DNA of 64,000 bases from Aestuariispira ectoiniformans (lineage in GTDB: Bacteria; Pseudomonadota; Alphaproteobacteria; UBA8366; Aestuariispiraceae): assembly GCF_025136295.1 (NCBI RefSeq), contig NZ_CP062788.1, forward strand, positions 2,559,588 to 2,623,587, read 5' to 3'. Below, in pieces: positions 34,425-44,082 of this stretch. The translations under genes were made by a program, and so were the position numbers. The notes under the pieces were generated by a model. The model did not search any database and was not told the origin of the DNA. It worked only from the letters and a program-made list of their open reading frames with translations. The stretch's first letter is position 1; each line of letters begins with the position of its first letter.

Positions 34425-34501
34425 TGTGTTATATTTTTGGGTGAATGAGGGAAGAGGATGAGGAAACTGTTAGAAACAGGCTGGTTCTGTTGGGCGTCAG
34501 T

Positions 34502-35404
34502 TCATTCGTGGTATGTCATGGTATCAAAATACTTTGCGGCTTCCTGAACAAAGGTCCGAATCCGTTCCAGTTGCCGGCCGCTGCTGTTGTACAAAAGGGA
34601 TAGCGGGCTGCTGCCGATTGTGAAATCGGATAGAAGGGGCATGAGCCGTCCCTTGCGGATATCTTCCGCCACATCCAGATAGGATTTGAAGGCAATCCCT
34701 TTACCTTCTGCGGCCCAACAACGGATCATTTCACCATTGTTGGAGGCACGGTCCCCACTGACTTTCACTTCCTGAATACCGTCTCCATCGGCAAAGGGCC
34801 AACGGTCCATGGGCGTGCGATCCCGCAACAGGATGAGGCAGTTGTGGTGGAGCAGGTCTTTCGGTGTTGCGGGTTCTCCATGTTTTTCCAGATAGGCGGG
34901 GGATGCGCAGGGTGTCCGCCAGTTATCCAGCAGCTTCCGGGCGATCATGCTGCTGTCATTGAGCATCCCATAACGGAAAGCGAAATCGAAGCCATCGCCT
35001 GTCAGGTCAACGGGTTGATCGCTGAGGACAAGGTCTACGGTGACGCATGGGTGGCGGTAGATGAAATTGTCGGCCAACTTGCGAATATGATGATGCCCCA
35101 GGTCGTTAGGGGCACTGATGCGCAGGTGACCACGAATATCGCCCTGCTGTGCGGCGAGGTCGGAGACCAGTTGGTCAACCTCCGGCAAAACACGTTGGCA
35201 GCTTTGAAGAAAGGTCTCGCCTGCGGGCGTCAGCGACATGGAACGGGTGGAGCGCACCAACAATGGCGCGCGCAGATAGTCCTCCAGGTTTTTCAGCCGT
35301 TGGGTGGCGCTGGCAGGTGACAGGCCCAGCTCCCGTGCGGCCCCGGCGAGGCTCTGGTGTGAGAGGATGCTCACAAACAGTTTCATATCGGAAATCAGGT
35401 CCAT
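34502..35404 (-). CDS. LysR-family regulator
   Basis: 300 residues. The winged helix is MKLFVSILSHQSLAGAAREL then SPASATQRLKNLEDYLRAPL, followed by LVRSTRSMSLTPAGETFL; the rest is the effector-binding domain (LRISAPNDLGHHHIRKLAD). It is the AaeR/DsdC-like subgroup that often controls a divergent oxidoreductase. Here the old-yellow-enzyme gene starts 113 bp away on the other strand and is the likely target. Confidence 0.92.
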   Translation of the reverse strand: MDLISDMKLFVSILSHQSLAGAARELGLSPASATQRLKNLEDYLRAPLLVRSTRSMSLTPAGETFLQSCQRVLPEVDQLVSDLAAQQGDIRGHLRISAPNDLGHHHIRKLADNFIYRHPCVTVDLVLSDQPVDLTGDGFDFAFRYGMLNDSSMIARKLLDNWRTPCASPAYLEKHGEPATPKDLLHHNCLILLRDRTPMDRWPFADGDGIQEVKVSGDRASNNGEMIRCWAAEGKGIAFKSYLDVAEDIRKGRLMPLLSDFTIGSSPLSLLYNSSGRQLERIRTFVQEAAKYFDTMTYHE

Positions 35405-35517
35405 GTCATTTCCAATTATTTAGATATCGTGAATTCATAAGACAATATTATACGTATTATTTTAATTAGAGAAATCGACGAATGTTGCGTGGTCCAAATT
35501 TCCAGGAGGAATGATCC

Positions 35518-36612
35518 ATGACGGCTCAACTTTTGTTTTCTTCTCACTCGGTGGGTGCGATTTCGGCGCAGAACCGTATTGTGATGGCACCGATGACCCG
35601 CGCCCGTAGCAGTCAGCCGGGCGACATCCCCAACGCCATGATGGCGGAATATTACGCACAGCGCGCAAGTGCAGGCATGATCGTGACGGAGGCGACACAG
35701 ATTTCCCGCCAGGGACAGGGATACAGCTTCACACCCGGTATCTACAGCGAGGAACAAATCGAAGGCTGGAGGAAAGTTACCGAAGCTGTCCACGCAAAAG
35801 GCGGGAAGATCGTTCTACAGCTCTGGCATGTGGGTCGTATGTCTCACGAAAGTTTCCATGATGACGGCAAGCCGGTCGCGCCCTCCGCACTGGCACCGAA
35901 TGCGCAGGTCTGGGTGGTTAATCCGCAAACAGGCGAGGGAGAGATGCTCGATTGCCCCGTGCCGCGCGCCCTGACCTTGCAGGAGATCGACGCGATCATT
36001 GGTGATTTCCGGCAAGCTGCCCGAAACGCAATGGATGCCGGTTTCGACGGCGTCGAAATCCACGGGGCCAACGGCTACCTGATAGATCAGTTCCTGCGCC
36101 GTACGGCCAATATCCGCAAGGATGCTTATGGTGGTTCAATAGAGAACCGTCTGCGTTTCCTGCGCGAAGTGGTGGATGCGGTTGCTGATGTTGCCGGACC
36201 GTCCCGCACGGGCATTCGACTGGCGCCCTATATCACACAACGTGGCATGAACGATGACCAGATTATCGAGACGATCCTGCAAGCCGCCCGGTATCTGGAT
36301 CAGGCGAAACTTGCCTATCTGCACCTGGTTGAGGCGGATTGGGATGATGCTCCTATCGTGCCGGAGAGCTTCCGCCATGACCTGCGGGCAGCCTATTCGG
36401 GGACGATTATTGTTGCGGGCAACTATGATCAGTCAAAGGCGGAACGTATCGTTGCGGATGGATTGGCTGATATGGCGGCCTTTGGGCGTCCGTTTATTGC
36501 CAACCCCGACCTGCCGCGCCGATTTCACGATGGGCTGCCTTTGAGCGCATTTGACGGTTCGACATTATTCGGCGGAGACGCCCATGGATATACGGACTAT
36601 GGGGAGGCGTGA
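35518..36612 (+). CDS. Old yellow enzyme family alkene reductase
   Basis: 364 residues, FMN-dependent TIM barrel. IVMAPMTRARSSQPGDIPNA at the N-terminus, QLWHVGRMSH, the substrate-binding His/Asn pair in GVEIHGANGYLIDQFL, and NRKDAYGG-like IRKDAYGGSIENRLRFL are all present, so it belongs to the NemA/OYE class that reduces activated double bonds, N-ethylmaleimide or nitrate esters with NAD(P)H. GGAGGA precedes the start. Control by the divergent LysR gene is likely. The physiological substrate is not known. Confidence 0.93.
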   Translation: MTAQLLFSSHSVGAISAQNRIVMAPMTRARSSQPGDIPNAMMAEYYAQRASAGMIVTEATQISRQGQGYSFTPGIYSEEQIEGWRKVTEAVHAKGGKIVLQLWHVGRMSHESFHDDGKPVAPSALAPNAQVWVVNPQTGEGEMLDCPVPRALTLQEIDAIIGDFRQAARNAMDAGFDGVEIHGANGYLIDQFLRRTANIRKDAYGGSIENRLRFLREVVDAVADVAGPSRTGIRLAPYITQRGMNDDQIIETILQAARYLDQAKLAYLHLVEADWDDAPIVPESFRHDLRAAYSGTIIVAGNYDQSKAERIVADGLADMAAFGRPFIANPDLPRRFHDGLPLSAFDGSTLFGGDAHGYTDYGEA

Positions 36613-36644
36613 GGAGGTGAGGGGGCAAAATGCCCCCTCATGCC

Positions 36645-37655
36645 TTACCAGCCTTCGACAACCAATTTGCCGACCATGCTGCCGCTTTCCACTTTTTCAT
36701 GGGCGGTTTTCAAGGTTGCTGCATCAATCGGGGACAGGGTTTCTGCAAGCGTTGATTTCAGCTTGCCGTCGTTCAGAAGTCTGGATGCCTCGTTGAGAAG
36801 CTGGCGTTGTTTATCCATGTCATCTGTCTGGAACAGGGAACGGGTGAACATCAACTCCCAGTGGACTGTGATGCTTTTCAGCTTGAACGGCATAATATTC
36901 AGATTGTCCGGGTCATCGATCACGGCGATATGGCCTTGCGGCGCGATGATTTCCGGATAGGTAGGCAGGTGCGTCTCCGTTGCGGTCAGGGTGGCGATAT
37001 AGTCCACTTGTGGCATGCCAACACGGGTCAGTTCCTCGCCGAGGGGCTTGCGATGGTCGATCACATGATGTGCCCCCATCTTTTCCACCCAATTGCGGGT
37101 CTCATCGCGAGAGGCTGTGGCGATGACCGTCAGGTCCGTGAGCTGGCGGGCCAGTTGGATCATGATTGAGCCTACGCCGCCAGCGCCACCGACGACCAGG
37201 AGGCTTTTGCCTTTGCTGTTTTCTGCTGTGAGGCCAAAGCGGTGAAACAGGATTTCCCAGGCCGTGATGGTGGTCAGCGGCAGGGCGGCTGCCTCTGCAT
37301 CGGTCAAAGATGCAGGTTTATGACCGACAAGGCGTTCATCGACCAACTGGTATTCTGCGTTGCTGCCGTCACGATTGATTGCACCGGCGTAAAAGACGTC
37401 GTCGCCCGGCTTGAAATGCTCGACGGCATCGCCGACGGCTTCAACCTGGCCGACCGCGTCCCAACCCAGAATGCGCGGTGTTTCAAGTTGGCCGTCGATT
37501 CGGCTGCGGACTTTGGTGTCGACGGGGTTTACGGAAACCGCGCGGACCTTGATCAGAAGGTCGCGTGGCCCGGGGACTGGTTTGTCTGCTTCGAACTCGA
37601 AAAGGCTTTCTTCGTGGGAAATTGGATGTGCCTGAAGGGCGCCGATCGCTTTCAT
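36645..37655 (-). CDS. Zinc-independent alcohol dehydrogenase/quinone oxidoreductase-like protein
   Basis: 336 residues from ATG 37655 with GGAG upstream. MDR-superfamily fold: [46 protein letters not shown], and the NADPH site [18 protein letters not shown]. The structural-zinc cysteines are absent, as in the ZADH/quinone reductase branch. It is divergent from an HxlR regulator across about 120 bp, a common pairing for electrophile or quinone stress genes. Confidence 0.9.
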   Translation of the reverse strand: MKAIGALQAHPISHEESLFEFEADKPVPGPRDLLIKVRAVSVNPVDTKVRSRIDGQLETPRILGWDAVGQVEAVGDAVEHFKPGDDVFYAGAINRDGSNAEYQLVDERLVGHKPASLTDAEAAALPLTTITAWEILFHRFGLTAENSKGKSLLVVGGAGGVGSIMIQLARQLTDLTVIATASRDETRNWVEKMGAHHVIDHRKPLGEELTRVGMPQVDYIATLTATETHLPTYPEIIAPQGHIAVIDDPDNLNIMPFKLKSITVHWELMFTRSLFQTDDMDKQRQLLNEASRLLNDGKLKSTLAETLSPIDAATLKTAHEKVESGSMVGKLVVEGW

Positions 37656-37776
37656 GATACTATTGCTCCATATTCTTGTCGCTGGTGTCGGAGCCATTCA
37701 GATTGTACATATAAGCAACGGGCGCAAGAACGCACAATTTTGTCCGATAGGCACAACAAGGAGCCTAGGTAACCAA

Positions 37777-38154
37777 ATGGATACTGTGAAAAAACTCAAT
37801 CGGCATGAGCGTTACGATGGTCCGGCCTGTCCGGTTGCCGCGACATTGGAACTGATTGACGGCAAGTGGAAGGGATCGATCCTGTTCCATCTGCTGGGTG
37901 GAACGCTGCGCTTTAACGAATTGCGTCGTTTTATGTGCAATGTCTCCCATCGTGTCATTACCAAACAGCTTCGCGACCTTGAAGAAGCTGGCCTTGTGCA
38001 TCGCGAGGTCTACCCAGAGGTACCGCCACGGGTTGAATATAGCCTCACGCCCCTGGGTCGGTCGTTGGAGCCGGTTATCCGCAGCCTCGAAGACTGGGGG
38101 GCAGACCTTTTGGGGCGTGACCGTCCAATTTCATCGGAACGGGCAGCGGAATAG
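37777..38154 (+). CDS. HxlR-family transcriptional regulator
   Basis: 125 residues from ATG 37777 with AGGT and AAGGAG upstream; the longer open frame (from 37654) overlaps the divergent gene. Winged helix HxlR core: [60 protein letters not shown] and [13 protein letters not shown]. The Cys in GPACPVAA is the conserved redox-sensing position of several HxlR proteins. Likely target: the divergent oxidoreductase. Confidence 0.93.
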   Translation: MDTVKKLNRHERYDGPACPVAATLELIDGKWKGSILFHLLGGTLRFNELRRFMCNVSHRVITKQLRDLEEAGLVHREVYPEVPPRVEYSLTPLGRSLEPVIRSLEDWGADLLGRDRPISSERAAE

Positions 38155-38184
38155 GGAAGGGGGCCCCTCCCTATCCAATGTTTT
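38151..38184 (+). terminator. Possible terminator between HxlR and mdeB
   Basis: ATAGGGA (38151-38157) pairs with TCCCTAT (38168-38174), with inner G-C pairs, and TGTTTTCTTT follows after five bases. It overlaps the HxlR stop codon and sits between convergent genes. The gap before the T tract makes it uncertain. Confidence 0.4.
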
Positions 38185-38186
38185 CT

Positions 38187-40586
38187 TTAGAGAGCTTTGA
38201 GATAGCGAACCGGGCGACCGGGCGCGACGGCATTCACCGCGTGGGCGATGGCGTTGGCATCTATCCCGTGATGTGCGTGCAGGTCCGTGAGGGTGCCGGA
38301 CTGCCCGAAATGTTCCACCCCCAACGGCTTGACCCGGTGGCCATAGACCGAACCCAGCCAGCTTAACGTCGTGTGATGCCCGTCCAGGACGGTCACAAGG
38401 CCTGCATCGCGGGGAACCTGTGACAGCAGGCGTTCGATATGACTTTGCGCATGGACTTTGCCACGCTGGCGGGCACGTTCGGCGGCATGCCATCCGGCTG
38501 TCAACCGGTCGGCGGATGTGATTGCCAGCAGGGCGACCCCGCGGCGGTCTTCGCCAACCAGCCCCGTTGCTTCTATGGCGTTGGGGGCGACGGCGCCGGT
38601 GAAGGCAATCACCGCCTCGCAGGCAGGCCCCGGCGGGCGCAGCCAATAAGCGCCATCGACGATGTCCCGTTCCATGGCAGGGGTGATGTCTCGTGAAATC
38701 TGCTCCACAGGGCGTGTGGACAGGCGCAGGTAGACCGAGCCGCCTTTCTCGTCGCGCAGCCAGTTATCCTCGCTGGCCGGGTCTTCACCATCCCGCTGCA
38801 TATAATCAAAGGCCCAGCGCATGATGACGGCCAGTTCGTCCACATGGGCCGGTTCGAAATAGGCCAGGCCGTCTTGGGCCATGCCGATCAAGGGCGTGCC
38901 GATGGACTGATGTGCACCACCTTCCGGGGCCAGCGTGACGCCGGACGGAGTTGCAACCAGCATGAAACGCGCATCCTGATAGCAGGCGTAATTCAACGCA
39001 TCGAGGCCGCGCGCGATGAAAGGGTCATAAAGTGTGCCCACAGGAAACAGCCGTTCCCCGAACACTGAGTGAGACAGGCCTGCCGCCGCCAGCAGGGTGA
39101 AGAGATTGTTTTCCGCAATGCCCAGTTCCATATGCTGGCCGCCGGGCCGCATCTCCCATTTCTGGGCAGAGGGGATTTTCTCATCCTTGAATGTGTCGGC
39201 GAAGGTTTCATGCGCGAACAAACCTCGCCTGTTGATCCAGCCGCCCAGGTTGGTGGAGACGGAAACATCCGGCGAGGTGGTTAAGATTCGGGAGGAGAGG
39301 TCGCTGTCGGCGCGGCTCAACTCCATCATGATCTTGCCGAAGCCTTCTTGCGTGGAGGCGGTTTTGCCGACCGAAAAGGCGAGTTTCTCGGGAACGTCGA
39401 CTTTGTCGGCCTGAAAGCGTCGCGCCCCTTTGGCGTTGAACGGAGCCTTGTCGAGGAAGCTCTGCAACTTCGCAGCGGTGTTTTGAGCGCCTTCGAGGGG
39501 TTCCCACTCCCGACCATGTCCGACACGGCAGCTTTCGCGCAGGGTTTCCATCTGATCCGGTGTCATCAGCCCGGCATGGTTATCCTTATGTCCTGCCAGC
39601 GGCAGGCCAAAGCCCTTGATCGTATAGGCAATGAAACAGGTCGGTCTGTCGTGGTCTATTGACCGGAAGGTTTCAGTCAGAAGACGCAGGTCGTGACCGC
39701 CCAGATTGGTCATGAGCGCTTCCAGCGCGTCGTCGCTGTGTCTGCCGATCAGTTCAAGGGCTGCATTGTCGCCGGCGAAATCTTCTTCCATACGTTTGCG
39801 CCATCCGGCAGCGCCCTGGAAGGTGAGTGCGGAATAAAGCTGGTTCGGGCAGTTGTCGATCCACTGGCGCAGCTTTTCGCCACCCGGTTCCCTGAAGGCC
39901 TCCTGTTGAAGATAGCCATGTTTCAGGACAACAACGTCCCAACCGCAGGCCTCGAAAATACGCATGAAGCGTTCGTTCAGGCCCTCGCGGATGACACCGT
40001 CGAGGCTCTGGCGGTTATAGTCGATAATCCACCAGCAATTGCGCAGGTTGTTCTTGTAGCCTTCGATCAGGGCCTCATAGATATTGCCCTCATCCAGTTC
40101 AGCATCACCGACAAGGGCGACCATGCGGCCTTCAGGCATTTCCTTCGACCAGTCTTTTGCCCGGATAAAGTCCTGGACCAGGCTGGCAAAGGCCGTCAGG
40201 GCCACGCCCATGCCGACGGAACCCGTGGAAAAATCCACATCGTCGACGTCTTTTGTCCGGCTGGGATAGGACTGTGCGCCGCCGAAGGACCGGAAGTTTT
40301 CCAGGTTCTCCCGGGACTGGTTGCCCAGCAGATACTGGATTGCGTGAAAGACCGGGGAGGCATGGGGTTTTACCGCAACACGGTCTTCCGGCCTCAATAC
40401 ATCGAAATACAGGGACGTCATGATGCTGGTCAGCGATGCGCAGGAGGCCTGGTGCCCGCCGACCTTGAGCCCATCGGTCTTTTCGCGCAGGACGTTTGCA
40501 TTATGGATCGTCCAAGAGGATAGCCAACGTACCCGTTCTTCCAAGTCGGTAAGAATGGAAATATCGGTTTTGCGGTTCGTTGCCAT
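38187..40586 (-). CDS. mdeB: MdeB-like 2-oxoacid dehydrogenase E1 (transketolase-like)
   Basis: 799 residues, shorter than AceE (about 890). The thiamine-diphosphate motif is LVGDAELDEGNIYEA with IIDYNRQSLDG; other AceE-type blocks are LKVGGHQASCASL and PGGQHMELGIAENN. It follows mdeA by 39 bp on the same strand, with a divergent Lrp gene beyond. This matches the Pseudomonas putida mdeR-mdeA-mdeB locus, where MdeB is reported as the E1 that oxidises 2-oxobutyrate made by methionine gamma-lyase. No E2/E3 genes are adjacent. Confidence 0.88.
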   Translation of the reverse strand: MATNRKTDISILTDLEERVRWLSSWTIHNANVLREKTDGLKVGGHQASCASLTSIMTSLYFDVLRPEDRVAVKPHASPVFHAIQYLLGNQSRENLENFRSFGGAQSYPSRTKDVDDVDFSTGSVGMGVALTAFASLVQDFIRAKDWSKEMPEGRMVALVGDAELDEGNIYEALIEGYKNNLRNCWWIIDYNRQSLDGVIREGLNERFMRIFEACGWDVVVLKHGYLQQEAFREPGGEKLRQWIDNCPNQLYSALTFQGAAGWRKRMEEDFAGDNAALELIGRHSDDALEALMTNLGGHDLRLLTETFRSIDHDRPTCFIAYTIKGFGLPLAGHKDNHAGLMTPDQMETLRESCRVGHGREWEPLEGAQNTAAKLQSFLDKAPFNAKGARRFQADKVDVPEKLAFSVGKTASTQEGFGKIMMELSRADSDLSSRILTTSPDVSVSTNLGGWINRRGLFAHETFADTFKDEKIPSAQKWEMRPGGQHMELGIAENNLFTLLAAAGLSHSVFGERLFPVGTLYDPFIARGLDALNYACYQDARFMLVATPSGVTLAPEGGAHQSIGTPLIGMAQDGLAYFEPAHVDELAVIMRWAFDYMQRDGEDPASEDNWLRDEKGGSVYLRLSTRPVEQISRDITPAMERDIVDGAYWLRPPGPACEAVIAFTGAVAPNAIEATGLVGEDRRGVALLAITSADRLTAGWHAAERARQRGKVHAQSHIERLLSQVPRDAGLVTVLDGHHTTLSWLGSVYGHRVKPLGVEHFGQSGTLTDLHAHHGIDANAIAHAVNAVAPGRPVRYLKAL

Positions 40587-40625
40587 TATTGTTTCCTCCT
40601 GGTGACCCCTGTTATTTCGGTTTTC

Positions 40626-41840
40626 TTATGCTGCTTTGGCCTGGCCGGGTGACAGTTTGTCGAGAGCCTGGACTAGATCATTGATGATATCATCCGGCTT
40701 TTCCAGACCAACAGACAATCGGATCAGGCCGTCGGTAATGCCATGTTCCAGGCGTTCTTCCGGCTCATAGGTGGAATGGGTCATGCTGGCCGGATGCTGG
40801 ATCAATGTTTCAGCGTCGCCCAGGCTGACGGCGCGTTTGATCAGGTTCAGGGCATTCATCATTTTGATGCCGTCTTCCAGATCGCCTTTCAGTTCAAAGG
40901 CGATCATGCCGCCGAACTGAGACATCTGCTTCTTCGCCAGTTCGTGCTGGGCGAAGCTTTCCAGGCCGGGGAAATAGACATTGCCGACCATGGGATGGGC
41001 GTCCAGTGCACGGGCGACCATATCAGCCGTTTCGCAATGGCGGTCCATCCGGATATGTAGGGTTTTCAGGCCGCGCATGATCAGCATGGCATTCATTGGC
41101 GACAGAACGGCACCGGTCATGTCTTTCAGGCCAACCAGGCGGACCTGCATAATGTCGTCGGCAGATCCGACAACGGCACCGGCAACCAGGTCCCCATGGC
41201 CACCCAGATATTTGGTGGCGGAATGAACCACCAGATCCGCCCCCAGGTCGATCGGGCGCGTCAGGTAAGGGGTGGCATAGGTATTGTCGACAACGACGCG
41301 GGCACCCTTGGTATGGGCGATTTTGCTGATCTCTTCGATATCGACCAGCCGCATATTCGGATTGGCCGGGGTTTCGAAGTAGACGATCTTCGTATCATCG
41401 GACATGGCCGCGCTCAGGTTTGCCGGGTCGCTCATATCCACATGGGTGATCTTGATGCCGAATTTGGTCAGACCGTGGCGCATGAACGCAAAGGTGCAGC
41501 CATAGAGCGTCTTGTCGACGATGATCTCGTCACCTGGGGCAATGAATGTCCAAAGCGTGGCGGTGATCGCACCCATGCCGGAGGCCGTGGACAAACCGGC
41601 CTCTGCGTTTTCAAGCGAGGCAAGGCGGCGTTCCAGAAGGTCCAGTGTCGGGTTTGAAATCCGGGTGTAGAAATGGCCCGCCCGTTCACCGGCAAACATT
41701 TCCGCGCCGGCTTCCGCCGTTTCAAAGGCGAAGGTGGAGGTCATATGAATCGGCGGCGTCAAAGCGCCTTCGTTTTCCTGCGCATCATACCCTGTATGGA
41801 TCGCACGCGTTTCAAAACCCAGATTATCGTCATGTGTCAT
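40626..41840 (-). CDS. mdeA: L-methionine gamma-lyase
   Basis: 404 residues from ATG 41840 (GGAGG upstream); the open frame extends to 42011 but that part is unrelated. It is a Cys/Met-metabolism PLP enzyme: PLP lysine K210 in HSATKYLGGHGDLVAG, and Cys115 in LYGCTFAFMRHG. A Cys at this place (Cys116 in P. putida) separates methionine gamma-lyase from cystathionine gamma-lyases and O-succinylhomoserine sulfhydrylases. It splits methionine into methanethiol, ammonia and 2-oxobutyrate. MdeB next to it and the divergent MdeR-like gene support this. Confidence 0.92.
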   Translation of the reverse strand: MTHDDNLGFETRAIHTGYDAQENEGALTPPIHMTSTFAFETAEAGAEMFAGERAGHFYTRISNPTLDLLERRLASLENAEAGLSTASGMGAITATLWTFIAPGDEIIVDKTLYGCTFAFMRHGLTKFGIKITHVDMSDPANLSAAMSDDTKIVYFETPANPNMRLVDIEEISKIAHTKGARVVVDNTYATPYLTRPIDLGADLVVHSATKYLGGHGDLVAGAVVGSADDIMQVRLVGLKDMTGAVLSPMNAMLIMRGLKTLHIRMDRHCETADMVARALDAHPMVGNVYFPGLESFAQHELAKKQMSQFGGMIAFELKGDLEDGIKMMNALNLIKRAVSLGDAETLIQHPASMTHSTYEPEERLEHGITDGLIRLSVGLEKPDDIINDLVQALDKLSPGQAKAA

Positions 41841-41941
41841 TGGAAGTCGCCTCCGGCAGTCTTTGTTTTTCATCTCTATTGGAATTTTATCGCAAAGGCG
41901 GCGCAATTGGTTTGCGAAGTGGAGGCTGATATGGGTAAATA

Positions 41942-41958
41942 TTGGCAGATATTGCCAA
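41942..41958. promoter_or_regulatory. TTGGCA-N5-TGCCAA palindrome, candidate MdeR operator
   Basis: TTGGCAGATATTGCCAA is a perfect 6-bp inverted repeat in the mdeA-mdeR intergenic region, 15 bases before mdeR. Lrp/AsnC proteins bind such palindromic AT-centred sites. A role in both genes' control is inferred from place. Confidence 0.5.
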
Positions 41959-41972
41959 CATAGGGCATGGAA

Positions 41973-42434
41973 ATGGATCAAACAGATCGCCGGATCGTCC
42001 GGGAATTGCAAAAAAATGCGCGGCTGACCAATAATGAGTTGGCGGAGCGGGTGAACTTGTCACCGTCGCCATGCCTGCGCCGGGTACGAAACCTGGAGCG
42101 CGAGGGTGTCCTACAGGGCTATACGGCGATTATCGATTATGAGAAATACGGTCTGCCGATCAGTGTCTTCGTCTCTGTCAAACTCCACGAACATTCCGAG
42201 GAGAGCGTCCAGGCCTTTGAGGCGTCGGTGAAGGACGTTGATGAAATATTGGAATGTTATCTGATGGCGGGATCACAAGACTATATGCTGCATATCGTAA
42301 CACCCAGCCTGAAGGCCTATGAGCGCTTTATGAAAGAGACTCTGCACCGTATCCCCGGCATATCGGCAATCGAATCCAATTTCGCTATTGGGGTGGTCAA
42401 GCGCGCACACGATCTGCCGAGCCTGAGTTCATGA
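41973..42434 (+). CDS. mdeR: Lrp/AsnC-family regulator, MdeR-like
   Basis: 153 residues from ATG 41973 (AGGG at suitable spacing); ATG 41967 is an alternative. Helix-turn-helix: TDRRIVRELQKNARLTNNEL then LSPSPCLRRVRNLEREG, followed by the RAM ligand-binding domain with SKDVDEI-like VKDVDEILECYLMAGSQDYM. In P. putida the divergent mdeR product activates mdeAB in response to methionine. The same divergent layout here makes the assignment likely. A palindrome lies just upstream. Confidence 0.9.
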   Translation: MDQTDRRIVRELQKNARLTNNELAERVNLSPSPCLRRVRNLEREGVLQGYTAIIDYEKYGLPISVFVSVKLHEHSEESVQAFEASVKDVDEILECYLMAGSQDYMLHIVTPSLKAYERFMKETLHRIPGISAIESNFAIGVVKRAHDLPSLSS

Positions 42435-42468
42435 AGAAGTGGCCCCGCCTGAGGCAGGGCCATATCCT

Positions 42469-43068
42469 TTACTGAACGGCATAGACCTGTCCGGTCTGTA
42501 ATCCTTCAACGCTTTTGGCGTAGGCGCGGGCAGCTTTGGCGGCCGGTACAGGTTCAAAGCCACGGAAGTATGGGGCGTAATTGGGCAGCGCCTCAGTGAT
42601 GACGCCGGGGCTAACGGTGTTGATGCGCAGACCGCGTGGCATCTCAATGGCAGCCGACCTGGCGAAGGAATCAACCGCACCATTCACCATGGCAGCGGAG
42701 CTGCCATAGCGTATTGGATCATGGGACAGGATACCGGTGGTCAGGGTGAATGACCCGTTATCAGTAATATAGTCGCGACCGATCAGGACCAGGTTGACCT
42801 GTCCCATCAGCTTGTTGCGGATGCCAATTTCATACTTCTCCGCGTCCATCTCCTCGAAGGCACCAAAGTGGACCGCGCCTGTTGCGCTGACGAGCGCGTC
42901 GAATTCGCCAACAGAGGACAGTGCAGACCGGATGGAGGCGGGGTCGGTGACGTCGATGGCGAGGTCTTTGCCGTTTCGTCCTGCCTGGATGATGTCATGG
43001 CGTTCGCCAAGGTCCGCCACGACGGCTTTACCGATTGTGCCGCTGGCTCCGACAAGGATGATTTTCAT
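42469..43068 (-). CDS. Short-chain dehydrogenase family protein lacking the YxxxK pair
   Basis: 199 residues. The dinucleotide motif MKIILVGASGTIGKAVVADL and GLRINTVSPGVI are typical of SDRs. Where catalytic Tyr-x3-Lys is expected, the protein has AAMVNGAVDSFARSAA, so the Lys position is Asn and the Tyr position Ala. A branch of short SDR proteins has this NGA(V/L)-type motif, so it is a family trait rather than decay, and catalysis, if any, is not by the usual mechanism. It is divergent from a LysR gene about 105 bp away. Confidence 0.88.
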   Translation of the reverse strand: MKIILVGASGTIGKAVVADLGERHDIIQAGRNGKDLAIDVTDPASIRSALSSVGEFDALVSATGAVHFGAFEEMDAEKYEIGIRNKLMGQVNLVLIGRDYITDNGSFTLTTGILSHDPIRYGSSAAMVNGAVDSFARSAAIEMPRGLRINTVSPGVITEALPNYAPYFRGFEPVPAAKAARAYAKSVEGLQTGQVYAVQ

Positions 43069-43173
43069 GGCTCAAGTCCCTTTCATTTGCTGTTGGTCGC
43101 TCTCTGAAAGAGAAATTATTGTTTCTTGTCGAAAAGATAAGGCACTATGTTGTGAACCAATTGTTCACACTGG

Positions 43174-44073
43174 ATGGCCAATATGCATCAGCTTGAACTC
43201 ATGGCGACTTTCTCCAAAGTCGTGGAAGAGGGGAGCTTTACCAAGGCGGCACAGGCGTTGAACTGCTCCAAGGCGCATGTCAGCCAGCAGGTTTCACGGC
43301 TGGAAGAAGGCCTTGGCGTGCAGCTTCTGTTCAGGAGTACCCGCAAGCTCAGCCTGACTGAGGCGGGCGAGACCTATTTGCGGTTCTGCCAGCAGATTGT
43401 CGAAACGGCCGATGAGGCGGGGCAGGCGTTGGAAAGCCTGCAAGGGGATGTAACTGGCACGATCCGCATTTCAACCCCGGTCTCGTTTGGAGAGGTTTTC
43501 CTCAACGATATCGTTCTGGCCTTTGCCGAAGAGCATCCCCGTACCCGGATTGAACTGGATCTGGATAATCGCATTCGGGATCTGAAAGAAGACAACATTG
43601 ATGTGGCAATCAGGACAAGCACGCATCTGGATTTCGATCTTGTGGCAATCCCAGTCGGTTCCTGGCGGGAGGTTCTATGCGCAAGCCCGGATTATGTGAA
43701 GCGGAACGGTGTGCCGGAAAGCCCGACTGACCTCTATCGTTTTACCTGTCTGGTGAACAGTCACTTCCAGAATAGTACCATCTGGCGGTTTGAGCAGGGC
43801 GAGGATTTCATCAATGCGCCAATTGACGGGCGCCTGGCGATCAACAACTTCATACTGCTGAAGCAGGCCGTGCAGGCGGGGGCCGGGATTGCCCGGCTGC
43901 CATCCTATCTTGCAAAGCAGGAATTGGAGCGGGGAGAACTGGTTCCCTTACTGGAAGATTTCCAGACCGGCGAATATCCGATCTATGTCGTCTATGCCTA
44001 TCAAAAGGCTATTCCATTGAAAGTCCGGCGGTTCGTTGACTTTGTCAGGACCTGGTTCGAAACGGAATATTGA
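43174..44073 (+). CDS. LysR-family regulator
   Basis: 299 residues from ATG 43174 (or 43183). Winged helix: LELMATFSKVVEEGSFTKAA, LNCSKAHVSQQVSRLEEGLG, LFRSTRKLSLTEAG; effector domain follows (GTIRISTPVSFGEVFLNDIV, LDFDLVAIPVGSWREVLC). It belongs to the large AaeR-like branch. The divergent SDR gene is its likely target. It converges on the EAL-domain gene with a 9-bp gap. Confidence 0.92.
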   Translation: MANMHQLELMATFSKVVEEGSFTKAAQALNCSKAHVSQQVSRLEEGLGVQLLFRSTRKLSLTEAGETYLRFCQQIVETADEAGQALESLQGDVTGTIRISTPVSFGEVFLNDIVLAFAEEHPRTRIELDLDNRIRDLKEDNIDVAIRTSTHLDFDLVAIPVGSWREVLCASPDYVKRNGVPESPTDLYRFTCLVNSHFQNSTIWRFEQGEDFINAPIDGRLAINNFILLKQAVQAGAGIARLPSYLAKQELERGELVPLLEDFQTGEYPIYVVYAYQKAIPLKVRRFVDFVRTWFETEY

Positions 44074-44082
44074 CGATGCGTC

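Noticed and set aside
39693-40523. 276-codon plus-strand frame opposite mdeB
   Set aside because: Antisense to a full-length thiamine-diphosphate enzyme; no motifs.
41841-41966. SAM-type riboswitch upstream of mdeA
   Set aside because: No recognisable SAM riboswitch core was seen, and an Lrp regulator with a palindrome explains control.
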